The notes: generated by a model from the letters alone, not told the origin. A DNA stretch of 64,000 bases from Armatimonadota bacterium (GCA_018268375.1 JAFDWS010000006.1:124001-188000), one strand, 5' to 3'. Positions 52,315-60,496 are shown, counted from the stretch's first letter. Translations and numbers: made by a program.

Positions 52315-52440
52315 GCTCTTTGGGTATGAGATAGTGCTCTTTGGATGTCACAAAGTGCTCTTTGTGTGCTTCCGAGTTCTCTTTGGGTCTTGCCTAGTGC
52401 TCTTTGTGTTTCGCTGAGTGCTCTTTGGGCTCCGCCGAGT
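52315..52440. repeat. Six tandem 21-bp repeats (consensus GCTCTTTGnnTnnnnnnnAGT)
   Basis: Six contiguous units start at 52315, 52336, 52357, 52378, 52399 and 52420. The CTCTTTG core is invariant in all six and the spacer part varies. On the minus strand each unit carries CAAAGAG, the same heptamer as the SD of the downstream gene. Read in one frame the array encodes heptapeptides of TQRALxx type. It is not a CRISPR because there are no spacers. Confidence 0.9.
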
Positions 52441-52627
52441 CCGATTTCGCACTGAAAGAGAGCCCCAAGCGCTGCAGGCCCCGGCATTCGTAAGCCCAAG
52501 TGAGCAAGAGTGCCTCGAGCACTGCCAGCAGGATCGCACGTGTTGGTGGCATCTGGAGAAAGACGCAGATTCCAAGCTGGAGAAGCAGATTGCGGATGAA
52601 GCCCAACACGATCGCCGACGGGGGCAT
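52394..52627 (-). CDS. Possible small membrane protein
   Basis: A 77-residue frame beginning MPPSAIVLGFIRNLLLQLGI with two hydrophobic segments (AIVLGFIRNLLLQLGICVFL and AILLAVLEALLLTWAY) and a charged tail (SDSAEPKEHSAKHKEH) encoded by the first 21-bp repeats. TATGCT lies 11 nt before the ATG; no SD. An overlapping frame (52299-52487) would read the repeats as TQRAL heptads. Neither is certain to be a gene. The rest of 52152-52660 shows only the repeats described separately. Confidence 0.3.
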   Translation of the reverse strand: MPPSAIVLGFIRNLLLQLGICVFLQMPPTRAILLAVLEALLLTWAYECRGLQRLGLSFSAKSDSAEPKEHSAKHKEH

Positions 52628-52660
52628 TTCCGGAGCGTAGCATAAGATTCCGGGACCTGG

Positions 52661-52769
52661 TTGAGGGGGCCGTGGCACGGTCTGGCCACAACTCCTTGAC
52701 AGCAACCTTCCGACCTTCTTGGCCAGTGGCAGACCGTGGCACTCGCAACCATAATCGCTGACGTGCAAC
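52661..52769. repeat. REP/BIME-type element, copy 2
   Basis: A 109-bp near-identical direct copy of 51074-51183, differing by one indel and about ten substitutions. It contains GTGGCACGGTCTGGCCAC and the inverted GTGGCAGACCGTGGCAC. Its last bases include CATAAT and, 7 nt on, the GTG that starts the transposase. Confidence 0.85.
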
Positions 52770-53245
52770 CGCACCGCAAAAGGTTCTCGTCTCCGTACGA
52801 GGCACGGCATGTCAACTTTTCCTGTTTCCATCACCTTCCTCTCCTCCAAGACCCTTGGGCACGCGACCTTGTCGTCGACCACCTCGCCCTCTGCCACGAC
52901 CGGCTCGGCTATCAGCTCTACGCCTGGGCGGTGATGCCTGACCACGTCCACCTCCTCCTGTTGCCCGACGACAGCGTGGCGGACATGGCGCGCATCCTCT
53001 CTGCGCTGAAAACGCGGACCGCCACCAAGATCCTTGGCCGCCTGCGGCTCGATCAACAAGGTTGCAAGAGGCTTTGGCAGGCTGGCGGCGGCCACGACCG
53101 GAACGTCACGACCGGCCGGGAGTTCCAAGCTGCGGTCGATTACATCGAGCAGAACCCGGTCGCAGAAGCGCTCGTCGAGCGCGCCGAGGACTACGCCTGG
53201 TCGTCGGCGGGGAGCAGCGTGATCGGACGGGACCGATGGTGGTGA
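52763..53245 (+). CDS. REP-associated tyrosine transposase (RAYT, Y1/IS200-like)
   Basis: A 160-residue single-strand DNA transposase of the family that mobilises or maintains REP palindromes. His61-Val-His63 in MPDHVHLLLLP is the HUH metal motif, Tyr127 in VDYIEQNPVAEAL is the likely nucleophile, and the domain opens VNFSCFHHLPLLQDP and ends DYAWSSAGSS. Start choice: GTG 52763 has CATAAT 7 nt upstream, while GTG 52736 would add nine residues; both lie inside the REP-type repeat. REP-like palindromes flank it on both sides, forming a REPtron. Confidence 0.88.
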   Translation: MQPHRKRFSSPYEARHVNFSCFHHLPLLQDPWARDLVVDHLALCHDRLGYQLYAWAVMPDHVHLLLLPDDSVADMARILSALKTRTATKILGRLRLDQQGCKRLWQAGGGHDRNVTTGREFQAAVDYIEQNPVAEALVERAEDYAWSSAGSSVIGRDRWW

Positions 53246-53278
53246 CGGACGCCATGGCAGCCAGTTCGAATGTGGGTC

Positions 53279-53440
53279 CCCGTGACACGGTCTGCCACGG
53301 GGCACTGCATGTTCTTCTGGTGTGGAGATCCGGTGGCCAGACCGTGCCACTTCCCAGCCCACCGGTTGTCATGGTCTGCCGCCGACCCGGATGACGAAAC
53401 GTCCGACATGCCGCGGCCAGACCATGCCACGCCCCCCCCC
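53279..53440. repeat. Cluster of REP-like palindromic units downstream of the RAYT
   Basis: CCGTGACACGGTCTGCCACG (53279), GGTGGCCAGACCGTGCCAC (53332), TTGTCATGGTCTGCCGCCG (53367) and GCGGCCAGACCATGCCACG (53413) alternate in orientation, sharing the CGGTCTGxCAC core with the upstream copies. A run of nine C ends the cluster at 53432-53440. Confidence 0.78.
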
Positions 53441-53486
53441 TCTCAACCCGTCGCGGGCTGAGGCATGACGGCATGACACGTCACCC

Positions 53487-55541
53487 CTACGGCTCCACCA
53501 CGGGAAACGCCGAAATACGCAGTCGCGCCGCGCCCATCGGGATCAGCGTGATCTTTTCGACCGGCTCGTTCGTCTTCACCGGGCTGTCCATGAGCGTGCC
53601 GCAAAGGCCGTACTGGTCGATCTTCCACTCGGGGATCTTCCGCCCCTTCGCCTCAAGCTGGATGGGGCAGGACTGTTGGGTGAAGGGAAAGTCGTCCTTT
53701 GGCCAGCCCTTGCGCTTGATCTGGAACGAGCTGGCCGCTCCGCCCTTTTCGAGCACTAAGCCATAGTTCCAAGGCGTCGCGGGATGGATTTCATACGAGG
53801 GCCACTTCGAGGGATCGGCGCCCGGCTGCCACTTCGAGTCTCCGATCGCCGTGTCGACGCTGCTCTTCTCGACGTACTCTTCGCCGATCTTCAAGGAGAA
53901 GGTGAGGGGCCCGTAGTCCACGGAAGCCGAGTCGTGGTTTTGGCTCCAACGCCGAACCGCGAGGGACATGGGCAATCGCAGGGTGACGGTGTCGCCGTTC
54001 CGCCATGACCGGTCGATCTTGACGTAGTGTCCGCGGGCGTCCTTCAGGTTCCACGGATCGCCGCCGTTAATGGCGATCTGCGGAGTCGAGCACCAGCCGG
54101 GGACTCTCAAATAGAGGGGAAAGGCCACCTCGGTCTTCGTCTGGACCTTGAACTCGAGCGTGTCTTCGAAGGGGTAATTGCCCTTGAGCGTCAACTTGAC
54201 GGGCACACCGCCCGCGACCTTGGCGCTGACCTCGTTGGCGGCATAGAGCACGGCGGCCAGGCCGTTGTCGCTCGTCGCCTGCCAGAGGTTCTCGCTGTAA
54301 TACGGCCAGCCTTGGGAGTGGTTGTGCTGGCAGCAGCGGGAGCTGAACGGGTTCATCATGAGGAACGGACCGCTGTTGGCGATGCCGGGATGATGGTCGT
54401 TGGCGTCGTTCAAGACCATGTTCGGGCTCGTGATGTAACGGAGCGACCGGAAGTCCGGCATCACCGCCGCCGGGTAGGTGTTGAAGGCGACGTCCTCCGC
54501 GTGGTCAGCCCAGGCTACGTCGCCGGTGATGCGCAGCAGTTCTTCGTCCGAGTTCATCTGCTCGACCATGCCGCACGTCTCGACGCCTTGGCGCGGGTCG
54601 TCGAACCCCTTCCTTGCGTTCTCGTCGGAGCCGAACATGCCCCCTGGCACCTGGCCGAAGTGTTTGCGGACAGTCCGGAACACGTTGTCGGTGGCGATCA
54701 AGTCCTTGGCGTCGTTGCTGAGTTGGAAATACTCCCCCGGCTCACGGAAGCCTTGCGCGATGTTCACGTTGTGCCAGTCCGGGATTGACTTGAACCAATC
54801 GCCGTCGCCCTGCGCGGTGACGTCCCACCTCATGCCGCAGGTGTGGATCTTCTTGGCGAGATCAAGTAGGAAACTGTCGCCGGTCTGGTTGTAGAGCCAG
54901 AGGACGCTGTGGAGGTTGTCGCCGATCCGCCGCGACTGCCAGTACATCTTCATGAACTTGTCCTCCGGATAAGCGAGCTGGTACCGGAAGAACTTGGTCA
55001 TGAAGGGGACGACGCGCTCGTCGCCGGTGGCCTCGTAGAAGCTCTGGAGGCAGTAGAGCATGATCATCTTCGGCCAAAAGTCTTCGACGCCGTGCTCGTC
55101 GACGGCGGTCGGGCCGAAGTTGCCGTCCTCGCGCTGGCTGTTGAGGACCGCCTCGATCCAAACCTTCGTCTCGGCGATGACCTGCTTGTCCTTGAGGATC
55201 ACGCCCAAGTTCCCGTAGCCCTTGAGCCAATACGGCACCTCTTCCCAGCCCCACTTCCCTTTGCCGTCTTTGCTCAGCCACGCGTTGTCTTCCTTTTGGA
55301 GCCAGGCGCTGATTTCGCCGAGGTGCCCGGTCAGCCCATTGCGCTGACGCTTGAGATACTCCAGCAGCCAGCCCTTGGGCGCGATGGATCCGAGCGGCAG
55401 TTTGACGAACGGCGTCCCCCTCAGCGGGCTGCGGTTACCGGCGTAGCTGGTGTTGGACTGGTCAATGCCAGGGCCGTTGGAGACGGTGACGGACTGGCTC
55501 ATGAGGATGGTCGTGAGGGCGAGGGTCGAGAGGAGGGGCAT
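53487..55541 (-). CDS. Secreted GH127 (DUF1680) beta-L-arabinofuranosidase-like protein
   Basis: A 684-residue enzyme, family-typical length. LSTLALTTILMSQS is a short signal segment. PLRGTPFVKLPLGSIAPKGW, GMFGSDENARKGFDDPRQGV, the catalytic Glu region ETCGMVEQM and the Cys region FSSRCCQHNHSQGWPYYSEN are GH127 signatures; the Cys is the proposed nucleophile held with zinc. The last 150 residues form the C-terminal beta-sandwich. It probably releases L-arabinofuranose from plant-type glycans. TAAACT lies 17 nt upstream. Confidence 0.88.
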   Translation of the reverse strand: MPLLSTLALTTILMSQSVTVSNGPGIDQSNTSYAGNRSPLRGTPFVKLPLGSIAPKGWLLEYLKRQRNGLTGHLGEISAWLQKEDNAWLSKDGKGKWGWEEVPYWLKGYGNLGVILKDKQVIAETKVWIEAVLNSQREDGNFGPTAVDEHGVEDFWPKMIMLYCLQSFYEATGDERVVPFMTKFFRYQLAYPEDKFMKMYWQSRRIGDNLHSVLWLYNQTGDSFLLDLAKKIHTCGMRWDVTAQGDGDWFKSIPDWHNVNIAQGFREPGEYFQLSNDAKDLIATDNVFRTVRKHFGQVPGGMFGSDENARKGFDDPRQGVETCGMVEQMNSDEELLRITGDVAWADHAEDVAFNTYPAAVMPDFRSLRYITSPNMVLNDANDHHPGIANSGPFLMMNPFSSRCCQHNHSQGWPYYSENLWQATSDNGLAAVLYAANEVSAKVAGGVPVKLTLKGNYPFEDTLEFKVQTKTEVAFPLYLRVPGWCSTPQIAINGGDPWNLKDARGHYVKIDRSWRNGDTVTLRLPMSLAVRRWSQNHDSASVDYGPLTFSLKIGEEYVEKSSVDTAIGDSKWQPGADPSKWPSYEIHPATPWNYGLVLEKGGAASSFQIKRKGWPKDDFPFTQQSCPIQLEAKGRKIPEWKIDQYGLCGTLMDSPVKTNEPVEKITLIPMGAARLRISAFPVVEP

Positions 55542-55610
55542 GGGGCTTCGCTCGACCGAGTTTAGCCCTCAATTCCGGGGAGAGCGGCTGTGGGACTTGT
55601 CCTCAACCGC

Positions 55611-55750
55611 TCCTCCCCTGTTTTCGGGATGGTTCGTGCCCGACAACGGGGGAGGTGGCGCGAAGCGACGGAGGGGGCTCTCCTCCCCTGTTTTCGGGAT
55701 TGTTCGTGCCCGACAACGGGGGAGGTGGCGCGAAGCGACGGAGGGGGCTC
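55611..55750. repeat. Two tandem 70-bp units
   Basis: Units at 55611-55680 and 55681-55750 differ at one base (G at 55631, T at 55701); a partial third start (TCCTC) follows. Each holds CCTCCCC near one end and GGGGGAGG 24 bp later, so each can fold into a hairpin. The array fills the gap between the M14 and GH127 genes and begins 3 nt after the M14 stop. Confidence 0.9.
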
Positions 55751-55753
55751 TCC

Positions 55754-58372
55754 TCACTCGCCTTTCGTATCAGTCTTCGCGCCAAGGTTCTGCCAGTTCA
55801 GCGCAGCGTTGAAGACGAGCGGCCACGAGCCGATCGTCGACTGGCGCCACATGGGATTGATCGCGAACAACAGCACGTTGCCTTTGCCCACCGGGCACTG
55901 AACGAGCGCCGCTTTGCCTGCCATTTCTTCCCCGCTCTTCAATGAGCCGCTCACCAACAGCTTGTCCGCCGAAGCGAATCTTAGGAGGACTTTGGGTGCC
56001 GGGGCCACCGGCTGGTTCGCCCTTTGCGGCTCCGGCGAATCGCCGGGCAGGCTCGTGACGGTGTGAGGCGGCCGGCCTTGCACAACGTCGGGATCCTTCA
56101 AGTCTCCACGTCCCGACGGACGGCCAGTCGGCCCCCCGCCCCCGCGTCCCAAGCCGAACCCTCCGCCGACAGAGATCAACGGAGTCTGCGAGAAGTAGAC
56201 GCCGAGCGTGTCACCAAACCCTTGCATGACGGGGCTGTCCTTAGCCGCGTTCTCAGCGAGGAACACGCCGCCGGGAGCAAAGAGATCCTTGGGTGTGGTC
56301 AGTGAGACGCCGCTGACCAACCCATATTGGATCGGCACCGCGCAGGTGTCGGCCATGCAGATGAAAAGGCCGCCCTCGTTCAAGAACTTCTGCAGGTTCA
56401 GCATGCCCTGCAGTTCGATTCCTCCCCGGATGTTGTCGGAGAAATCGGGCCCGCCAAGGTTCGGAAAACCATCAAGTGGCTTCCACGGGATCGGCTCGCC
56501 GTCCTTGTTCATGCCGTTCACGAGGTTCTGCGCACTGCCGCCGGCAGGCGAGAGGATGATGACGTCGTACTTCGAGCGCAGGTCGGGCGTGTCGCGCAGC
56601 TCGTGCACGGAGACGTATTTGTATGGAACGCCGGCACTGTCGAACGCCATGCGGACCCAGCCTTCGTCTTGGGTGCTTTGCCAGGTGTGGACGAGCGCTA
56701 TCCGGCCGAGCTTTGCCTTGTCGAAAGGATAGGCCTGCGACGGTGTCCAGGCAGCTGGCTGCGAAGAAGCGCATTTATCGAGGACGGACTTGTCCTTGAC
56801 CCGGACCGTGGCCAAGTCGAAGAGCGGCCCCAAGGTCCAGCCCGTGTCGTCGTAAGGAGAAGGGTCGTCGCTGCGGTAGTACTGCTTGTCAAGCAACATG
56901 TCGGCCATGCGGCAATAGGGTTGATCCATGCGGACGACAAGGCTGCCCTTGGCGAGCTTGTTTTCGCCTGAACCGAAGTCGGAGGAAAGTATCGTCGTCT
57001 CCACCCCTTGGCGCTGCATGAGCGTGCGGAGGCTCTCGAGGTTCCATTCGCGCCCCGGCCGGGAGGAGACAACATAGGCGGCGGGGCCTTCCGTCCACGG
57101 CTTCAGGATGCTGCGCTTCGACTTCAGGTAGTAGTTGTGGAGGAACTTCTCCTTGTTCTGGGCGACGTTTTGCATGCCCAGCAACAGCGCCGACTGCATC
57201 AGGTTCGTGTTGTTCCGGATTGACCAGCGCACGCTCCTGAGCGGCGGGTTCGGGCGGAACCAAGCTCGGTCCGAGTCGTCGCCGACATTGATCACGCGAG
57301 TGTCTGCCCCGCTTCCGCCCTGGGTCTCATAGAACCGGCCGATCGCGTTGTGACCGTTGGCGACGTAGAAGGCATAGTTCGGCGCCCAACCATCGTAGAA
57401 GCCGTGCGTCCACACGCCGGGGACGCCGCGCTTTGTCATCTCGTCGACCTCGTTGTAGGCCATCATGTGCCACTCATCGATCGTGATCGGATCGAGCCAG
57501 GCGTTGTAGGGGCCAGTACCGGTCGAGATGTAAAGGAAGGGGACCGATTCGTGGAGGTCGTGCAAGACCGTCGGGTGGTACTGCAGCCACGTTTGCATCA
57601 GGTTCTTGCTCAGCGCGAGCCCCATGCCGATGTTGTCCCGGTTGTTGTCGTGGGCCACGTAGTTGCCCCAATAGACAAGGGGAATGGCGGGCTTGGTCGG
57701 ATTCTTCTTCCGGTAGAGGTAGGTGTCGACGTAGCGGTCGCGCCCGTCAGTGTCGAGCACGGGCGTCAGCATGACAATGCTGTCTTTCCTGATCTCCTGG
57801 ACGAGCGGCGATTCTTCTGTGGCCAACCTGTACGCCAACTCCATCAGCATTTCGGGCGGGCCCGATTCTGGCGAGTGCATGCCGCCCGTCGCGTAATACA
57901 TCGGCAGCCCTTCTTTGATCAACTTGTCTGCCCTCTCGTCCGCTCCCTTGAGGTTGCCGTCGCCCTTGTAGTCCACCAGTCGTCGAGGATCGCCGAGTAG
58001 CGCATTGATCTCCTTGAGGCGGTCGAGCCGTCGCAGGTTGGCCTCGTCGGAAATGACCACCACGATCATTTCCCTGCCGCCCTCGCTCCGGCCCATGCTC
58101 CCGACCCTGACCCGCTTACTCGCCTTCGCGAGCTCCCTCATGTAGCCGTTGATCTCGTCAACGTGGTGGAGGACATTGGGTGCGCCGATGATGTCGCCGA
58201 AATGCTTCATCGGGCTCGGAACCCCCTTGCTCGCGGGAAGGTGGTCGACGAGTTCCGTCAAGAAGAAGGGCTCGGTCGTGTACTCCTTGATCTTCTTCGC
58301 ATAGGCATCGTCGTTCTGCGCGAACGCCTGCCCACTAGCCAGGGCGCACAGCAACAGCAAGTTTCGGAACAT
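55754..58372 (-). CDS. Secreted M14 family zinc carboxypeptidase with long C-terminal region
   Basis: An 872-residue exported metallopeptidase. The signal peptide is LLLLCALASGQAFAQ. VRVGSMGRSEGGREMIVVVI opens the M14 domain; His and Glu ligands are in TGGMHSPESGPPE, and the third ligand His is near PTVLHDLHESVPF. GRFYETQGGSG holds a plausible catalytic Glu. From about residue 420 follow a region of unknown type and a class-I-glutamine-amidotransferase-like fold (DVIILSPAGGSAQNL, LNEGGLFICMADTCAV). AAAACT lies 6 nt before the ATG. It likely trims peptides outside the cell. Confidence 0.85.
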   Translation of the reverse strand: MFRNLLLLCALASGQAFAQNDDAYAKKIKEYTTEPFFLTELVDHLPASKGVPSPMKHFGDIIGAPNVLHHVDEINGYMRELAKASKRVRVGSMGRSEGGREMIVVVISDEANLRRLDRLKEINALLGDPRRLVDYKGDGNLKGADERADKLIKEGLPMYYATGGMHSPESGPPEMLMELAYRLATEESPLVQEIRKDSIVMLTPVLDTDGRDRYVDTYLYRKKNPTKPAIPLVYWGNYVAHDNNRDNIGMGLALSKNLMQTWLQYHPTVLHDLHESVPFLYISTGTGPYNAWLDPITIDEWHMMAYNEVDEMTKRGVPGVWTHGFYDGWAPNYAFYVANGHNAIGRFYETQGGSGADTRVINVGDDSDRAWFRPNPPLRSVRWSIRNNTNLMQSALLLGMQNVAQNKEKFLHNYYLKSKRSILKPWTEGPAAYVVSSRPGREWNLESLRTLMQRQGVETTILSSDFGSGENKLAKGSLVVRMDQPYCRMADMLLDKQYYRSDDPSPYDDTGWTLGPLFDLATVRVKDKSVLDKCASSQPAAWTPSQAYPFDKAKLGRIALVHTWQSTQDEGWVRMAFDSAGVPYKYVSVHELRDTPDLRSKYDVIILSPAGGSAQNLVNGMNKDGEPIPWKPLDGFPNLGGPDFSDNIRGGIELQGMLNLQKFLNEGGLFICMADTCAVPIQYGLVSGVSLTTPKDLFAPGGVFLAENAAKDSPVMQGFGDTLGVYFSQTPLISVGGGFGLGRGGGGPTGRPSGRGDLKDPDVVQGRPPHTVTSLPGDSPEPQRANQPVAPAPKVLLRFASADKLLVSGSLKSGEEMAGKAALVQCPVGKGNVLLFAINPMWRQSTIGSWPLVFNAALNWQNLGAKTDTKGE

Positions 58373-58423
58373 GGCGCCAGTTTTGCACCTCGCCCGAGCG
58401 TTTCGCAAAACCGATTAAGAAAC

Positions 58424-59413
58424 TCAAAGGCCGAAGGCGCGAAGCAGGAGGTAGCACAGTGCGCCGACTGTGCCCGCGCAAGGGATGGTGAGCACCCACG
58501 CCACGAGCACGTTCTTGGCCACCTGCCACCTGACGGCCGAGAGCCTCTTAGAGGCGCCCACACCAAAGATGGACGCGGTGATGGCGTGGGTCGTCGAGAT
58601 CGGCATGCCGAAACGGCTTGCCGTCAAAATGACGGCAGCGCCCGCCGTCTCCGCGGCGAACCCATGGACGGGTTCGAGACGGATGATCTTATGGCCGAGC
58701 GTCTTGATGATTCGCCAGCCTCCGGCTGCCGTCCCCAAACCCATAGTGAGGGCACAGGCCAATTTGACCCATAAGGGCACTTCCGGCTTTGCGATCACGC
58801 CGTTGGAGACAAGGGCAAGGGTGATGATGCCCATGCTCTTTTGCGCGTCGTTCTGACCGTGTGACAGCGCCATAAGGGCCGAGGACACAAGTTGCAAACG
58901 GCGGAAGGTGTTGCCGGCACGGTCGGGGTTCGCATGAGCGAAGAGCCGAGCGATCAAGGTCATCAAGAGGAACGCGATGATGAACCCCACGATCGGCGAG
59001 GCCACCAAGGGGACCAAGACTTTTTCGACGAGCCCTCCCCACGTCACTACCTCGGCGCCGCCGCGCGCGATCGCCGCACCGACGAGCCCGCCGATCAGGG
59101 CATGGGAAGAACTCGAAGGGATCCCGTAGACCCAGGTGATGAGGTTCCATGCGATACCGCCGATGATCGCGGACAAGACGACCGTGTCCGTGGCCGCGGA
59201 CTGAACGACCAAGCCGCTCGCAATGGTCTTCGCGACGTGGGTCGCGATGAGAGCGCCCGCGATGTTGCAAGTGGCCGCCATCAAGATGGCGGCTGTCGGG
59301 CTGAGGACGCGGGTGGACACGACCGTTGCAATGGCATTGGCCGTGTCATGGAAACCGTTGATGTAGTCAAAGATCAACGCCCCTGCGATGACAAGAATAA
59401 TCAGGACAGTCAT
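58424..59413 (-). CDS. Inorganic phosphate transporter, PiT family
   Basis: A 329-residue membrane protein importing metal-phosphate with protons or sodium. Both PiT signatures are present: FDYINGFHDTANAIATVVST near the N-terminus and ALSHGQNDAQKSMGIITLAL in the second half, with duplicated domains and GIPSSSSHALIGGLVGA and GMPISTTHAITASIFGVG loops. It starts 2 nt after the DUF47 gene. The ATG at 59413 is the only sensible start, since longer frames overlap DUF47. Confidence 0.95.
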   Translation of the reverse strand: MTVLIILVIAGALIFDYINGFHDTANAIATVVSTRVLSPTAAILMAATCNIAGALIATHVAKTIASGLVVQSAATDTVVLSAIIGGIAWNLITWVYGIPSSSSHALIGGLVGAAIARGGAEVVTWGGLVEKVLVPLVASPIVGFIIAFLLMTLIARLFAHANPDRAGNTFRRLQLVSSALMALSHGQNDAQKSMGIITLALVSNGVIAKPEVPLWVKLACALTMGLGTAAGGWRIIKTLGHKIIRLEPVHGFAAETAGAAVILTASRFGMPISTTHAITASIFGVGASKRLSAVRWQVAKNVLVAWVLTIPCAGTVGALCYLLLRAFGL

Positions 59414-59415
59414 CG

Positions 59416-60081
59416 TCAGGAGTACTTGTCGATGATCGTTCCGATGATCGCCGCAATGTGCTCGCATTTGTCAGCGGCTTGCTCGATGCGGTCGAACATC
59501 TCTTTCCATTTGATCACTGTGAGCGCATCGATCCCCGGCTCGTCAAAGAGGTTCTTCAGGGCCATTCGGAACGCCTGGTCGCTGTGGTTCTCGACGGTGT
59601 GGATCTCTAGCAGCGTCTGCCTCAAGGTCTGCGACCTTGCAAAGCCGTTGCGCAGTTCTCCGACCGCGCTTTCGGTCAGCCTCGTCAATTGGTGAAGCAG
59701 CTCCACGAGGGGCTTCAAGTCAGACCGTGCGTCTTTGAGAGAATAGAGCTGGGCTCTCGCCGCCGCCGCCTCGATCAGGTCGGTGACGTCGTCGAGCGCC
59801 TGGCTCAACTCCCGAAGATCCTCCTTGTCGAGGGGTGTGATGAAGACCGTCGCGATCTTGTTCTGAAGCTCGTGGGTCAGGTCGTCGCCTTCGGACTCGA
59901 GCCGATCTAGGACGTCGGCGTGGTATCCCAGGTTCTCGAAGTCGTTGGCCATGGCGACGAAGGCCTCGCCTGACTTCACGGCCACCTTCGCCTGCTTCTC
60001 AAGCAAGTCATAAATCGCTGTGTCTTTCTTCTGCTTGAGCAAGCTCTTTGACCCCCGTGGCCCTGACGGGCCGGAACACAT
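59416..60081 (-). CDS. DUF47 (PhoU-like, TIGR00153) phosphate transport accessory protein
   Basis: A 221-residue all-helical PhoU-like protein, the usual partner of PiT. LEKQAKVAVKSGEAFVAMAN, the metal-ligand helix RLESEGDDLTHEL, ITPLDKEDLRELSQALDDVT and VENHSDQAFRMAL are family signatures. It probably controls PiT activity in response to cell phosphate. The chosen ATG (60081) gives a Lys-rich lead; an ATG at 60114 would add eleven residues. TAACAT lies 12 nt upstream, inside a conserved inverted 9-mer. Confidence 0.92.
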   Translation of the reverse strand: MCSGPSGPRGSKSLLKQKKDTAIYDLLEKQAKVAVKSGEAFVAMANDFENLGYHADVLDRLESEGDDLTHELQNKIATVFITPLDKEDLRELSQALDDVTDLIEAAAARAQLYSLKDARSDLKPLVELLHQLTRLTESAVGELRNGFARSQTLRQTLLEIHTVENHSDQAFRMALKNLFDEPGIDALTVIKWKEMFDRIEQAADKCEHIAAIIGTIIDKYS

Positions 60082-60091
60082 TATGCCGCCC

Positions 60092-60147
60092 AATGTTAAG
60101 GTGCCACCGCTCAATCAGAAGCAAGGGAGGGGCGGACTCTTAACATT
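60092..60147. promoter_or_regulatory. Inverted 9-mers AATGTTAAG / CTTAACATT in the divergent promoter region
   Basis: Perfect 9-bp arms at 60092-60100 and 60139-60147, 38 nt apart, between the DUF47-PiT operon and the MmcQ/YjbR gene. Each holds TTAACA and TAACAT, so they may be paired -10 boxes or operator half sites (TTAACA resembles Firmicute PhoP boxes). Inference. Confidence 0.35.
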
Positions 60148-60184
60148 TCTCCACAAGATTCCCACTTCCGGTTCAAAATGGAGC

Positions 60185-60496
60185 ATGACTGTCGAGGATG
60201 CCAAGAGAACGTTTCTTTCGTTTGAGGGCTCGTTCGAGTCGGAGCACATGGGGCATCCCGACTTTCGCGTGAAAAGTGGCATCTTCGCAACGACATGGCC
60301 CGACGACGGAGACGCGGTGCTCCGTTTGCCGCTTCCGCTCGCGGAGAGCCTTGTCGCCCAGAACTCCGCATCGATGAGACTGGTTTCCCGGTCTGGCGGC
60401 GCGGGTTGGGTGAGGATCAAGTTGGCCCAGGTGGAGAAAGCTGATTTCCAGCCTCTTGCCGAACTCGCTTACGAGGCCTGCTCGAAGAAGAAGTGA
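60185..60496 (+). CDS. MmcQ/YjbR-like (CyaY-fold) DNA-binding protein
   Basis: A 103-residue protein of the small MmcQ/YjbR family. SFEGSFESEHMGHPDFRVKS, then GIFATTWPDDGDAVLRLPLP, and AGWVRIKLAQVEKADFQPLA followed by ELAYEACSKKK match the family's fold, whose function is poorly defined. The ATG at 60185 has CAAAAT 5 nt upstream and a weak GGAG. It is divergent from the DUF47-PiT operon and precedes the MFS gene by 47 nt. Confidence 0.78.
   Translation: MTVEDAKRTFLSFEGSFESEHMGHPDFRVKSGIFATTWPDDGDAVLRLPLPLAESLVAQNSASMRLVSRSGGAGWVRIKLAQVEKADFQPLAELAYEACSKKK

Noticed and set aside
52315..52440. CRISPR array
   Set aside because: The 21-bp units are contiguous without unique spacers, the conserved core is only about 7-10 bp, and no cas genes are nearby.
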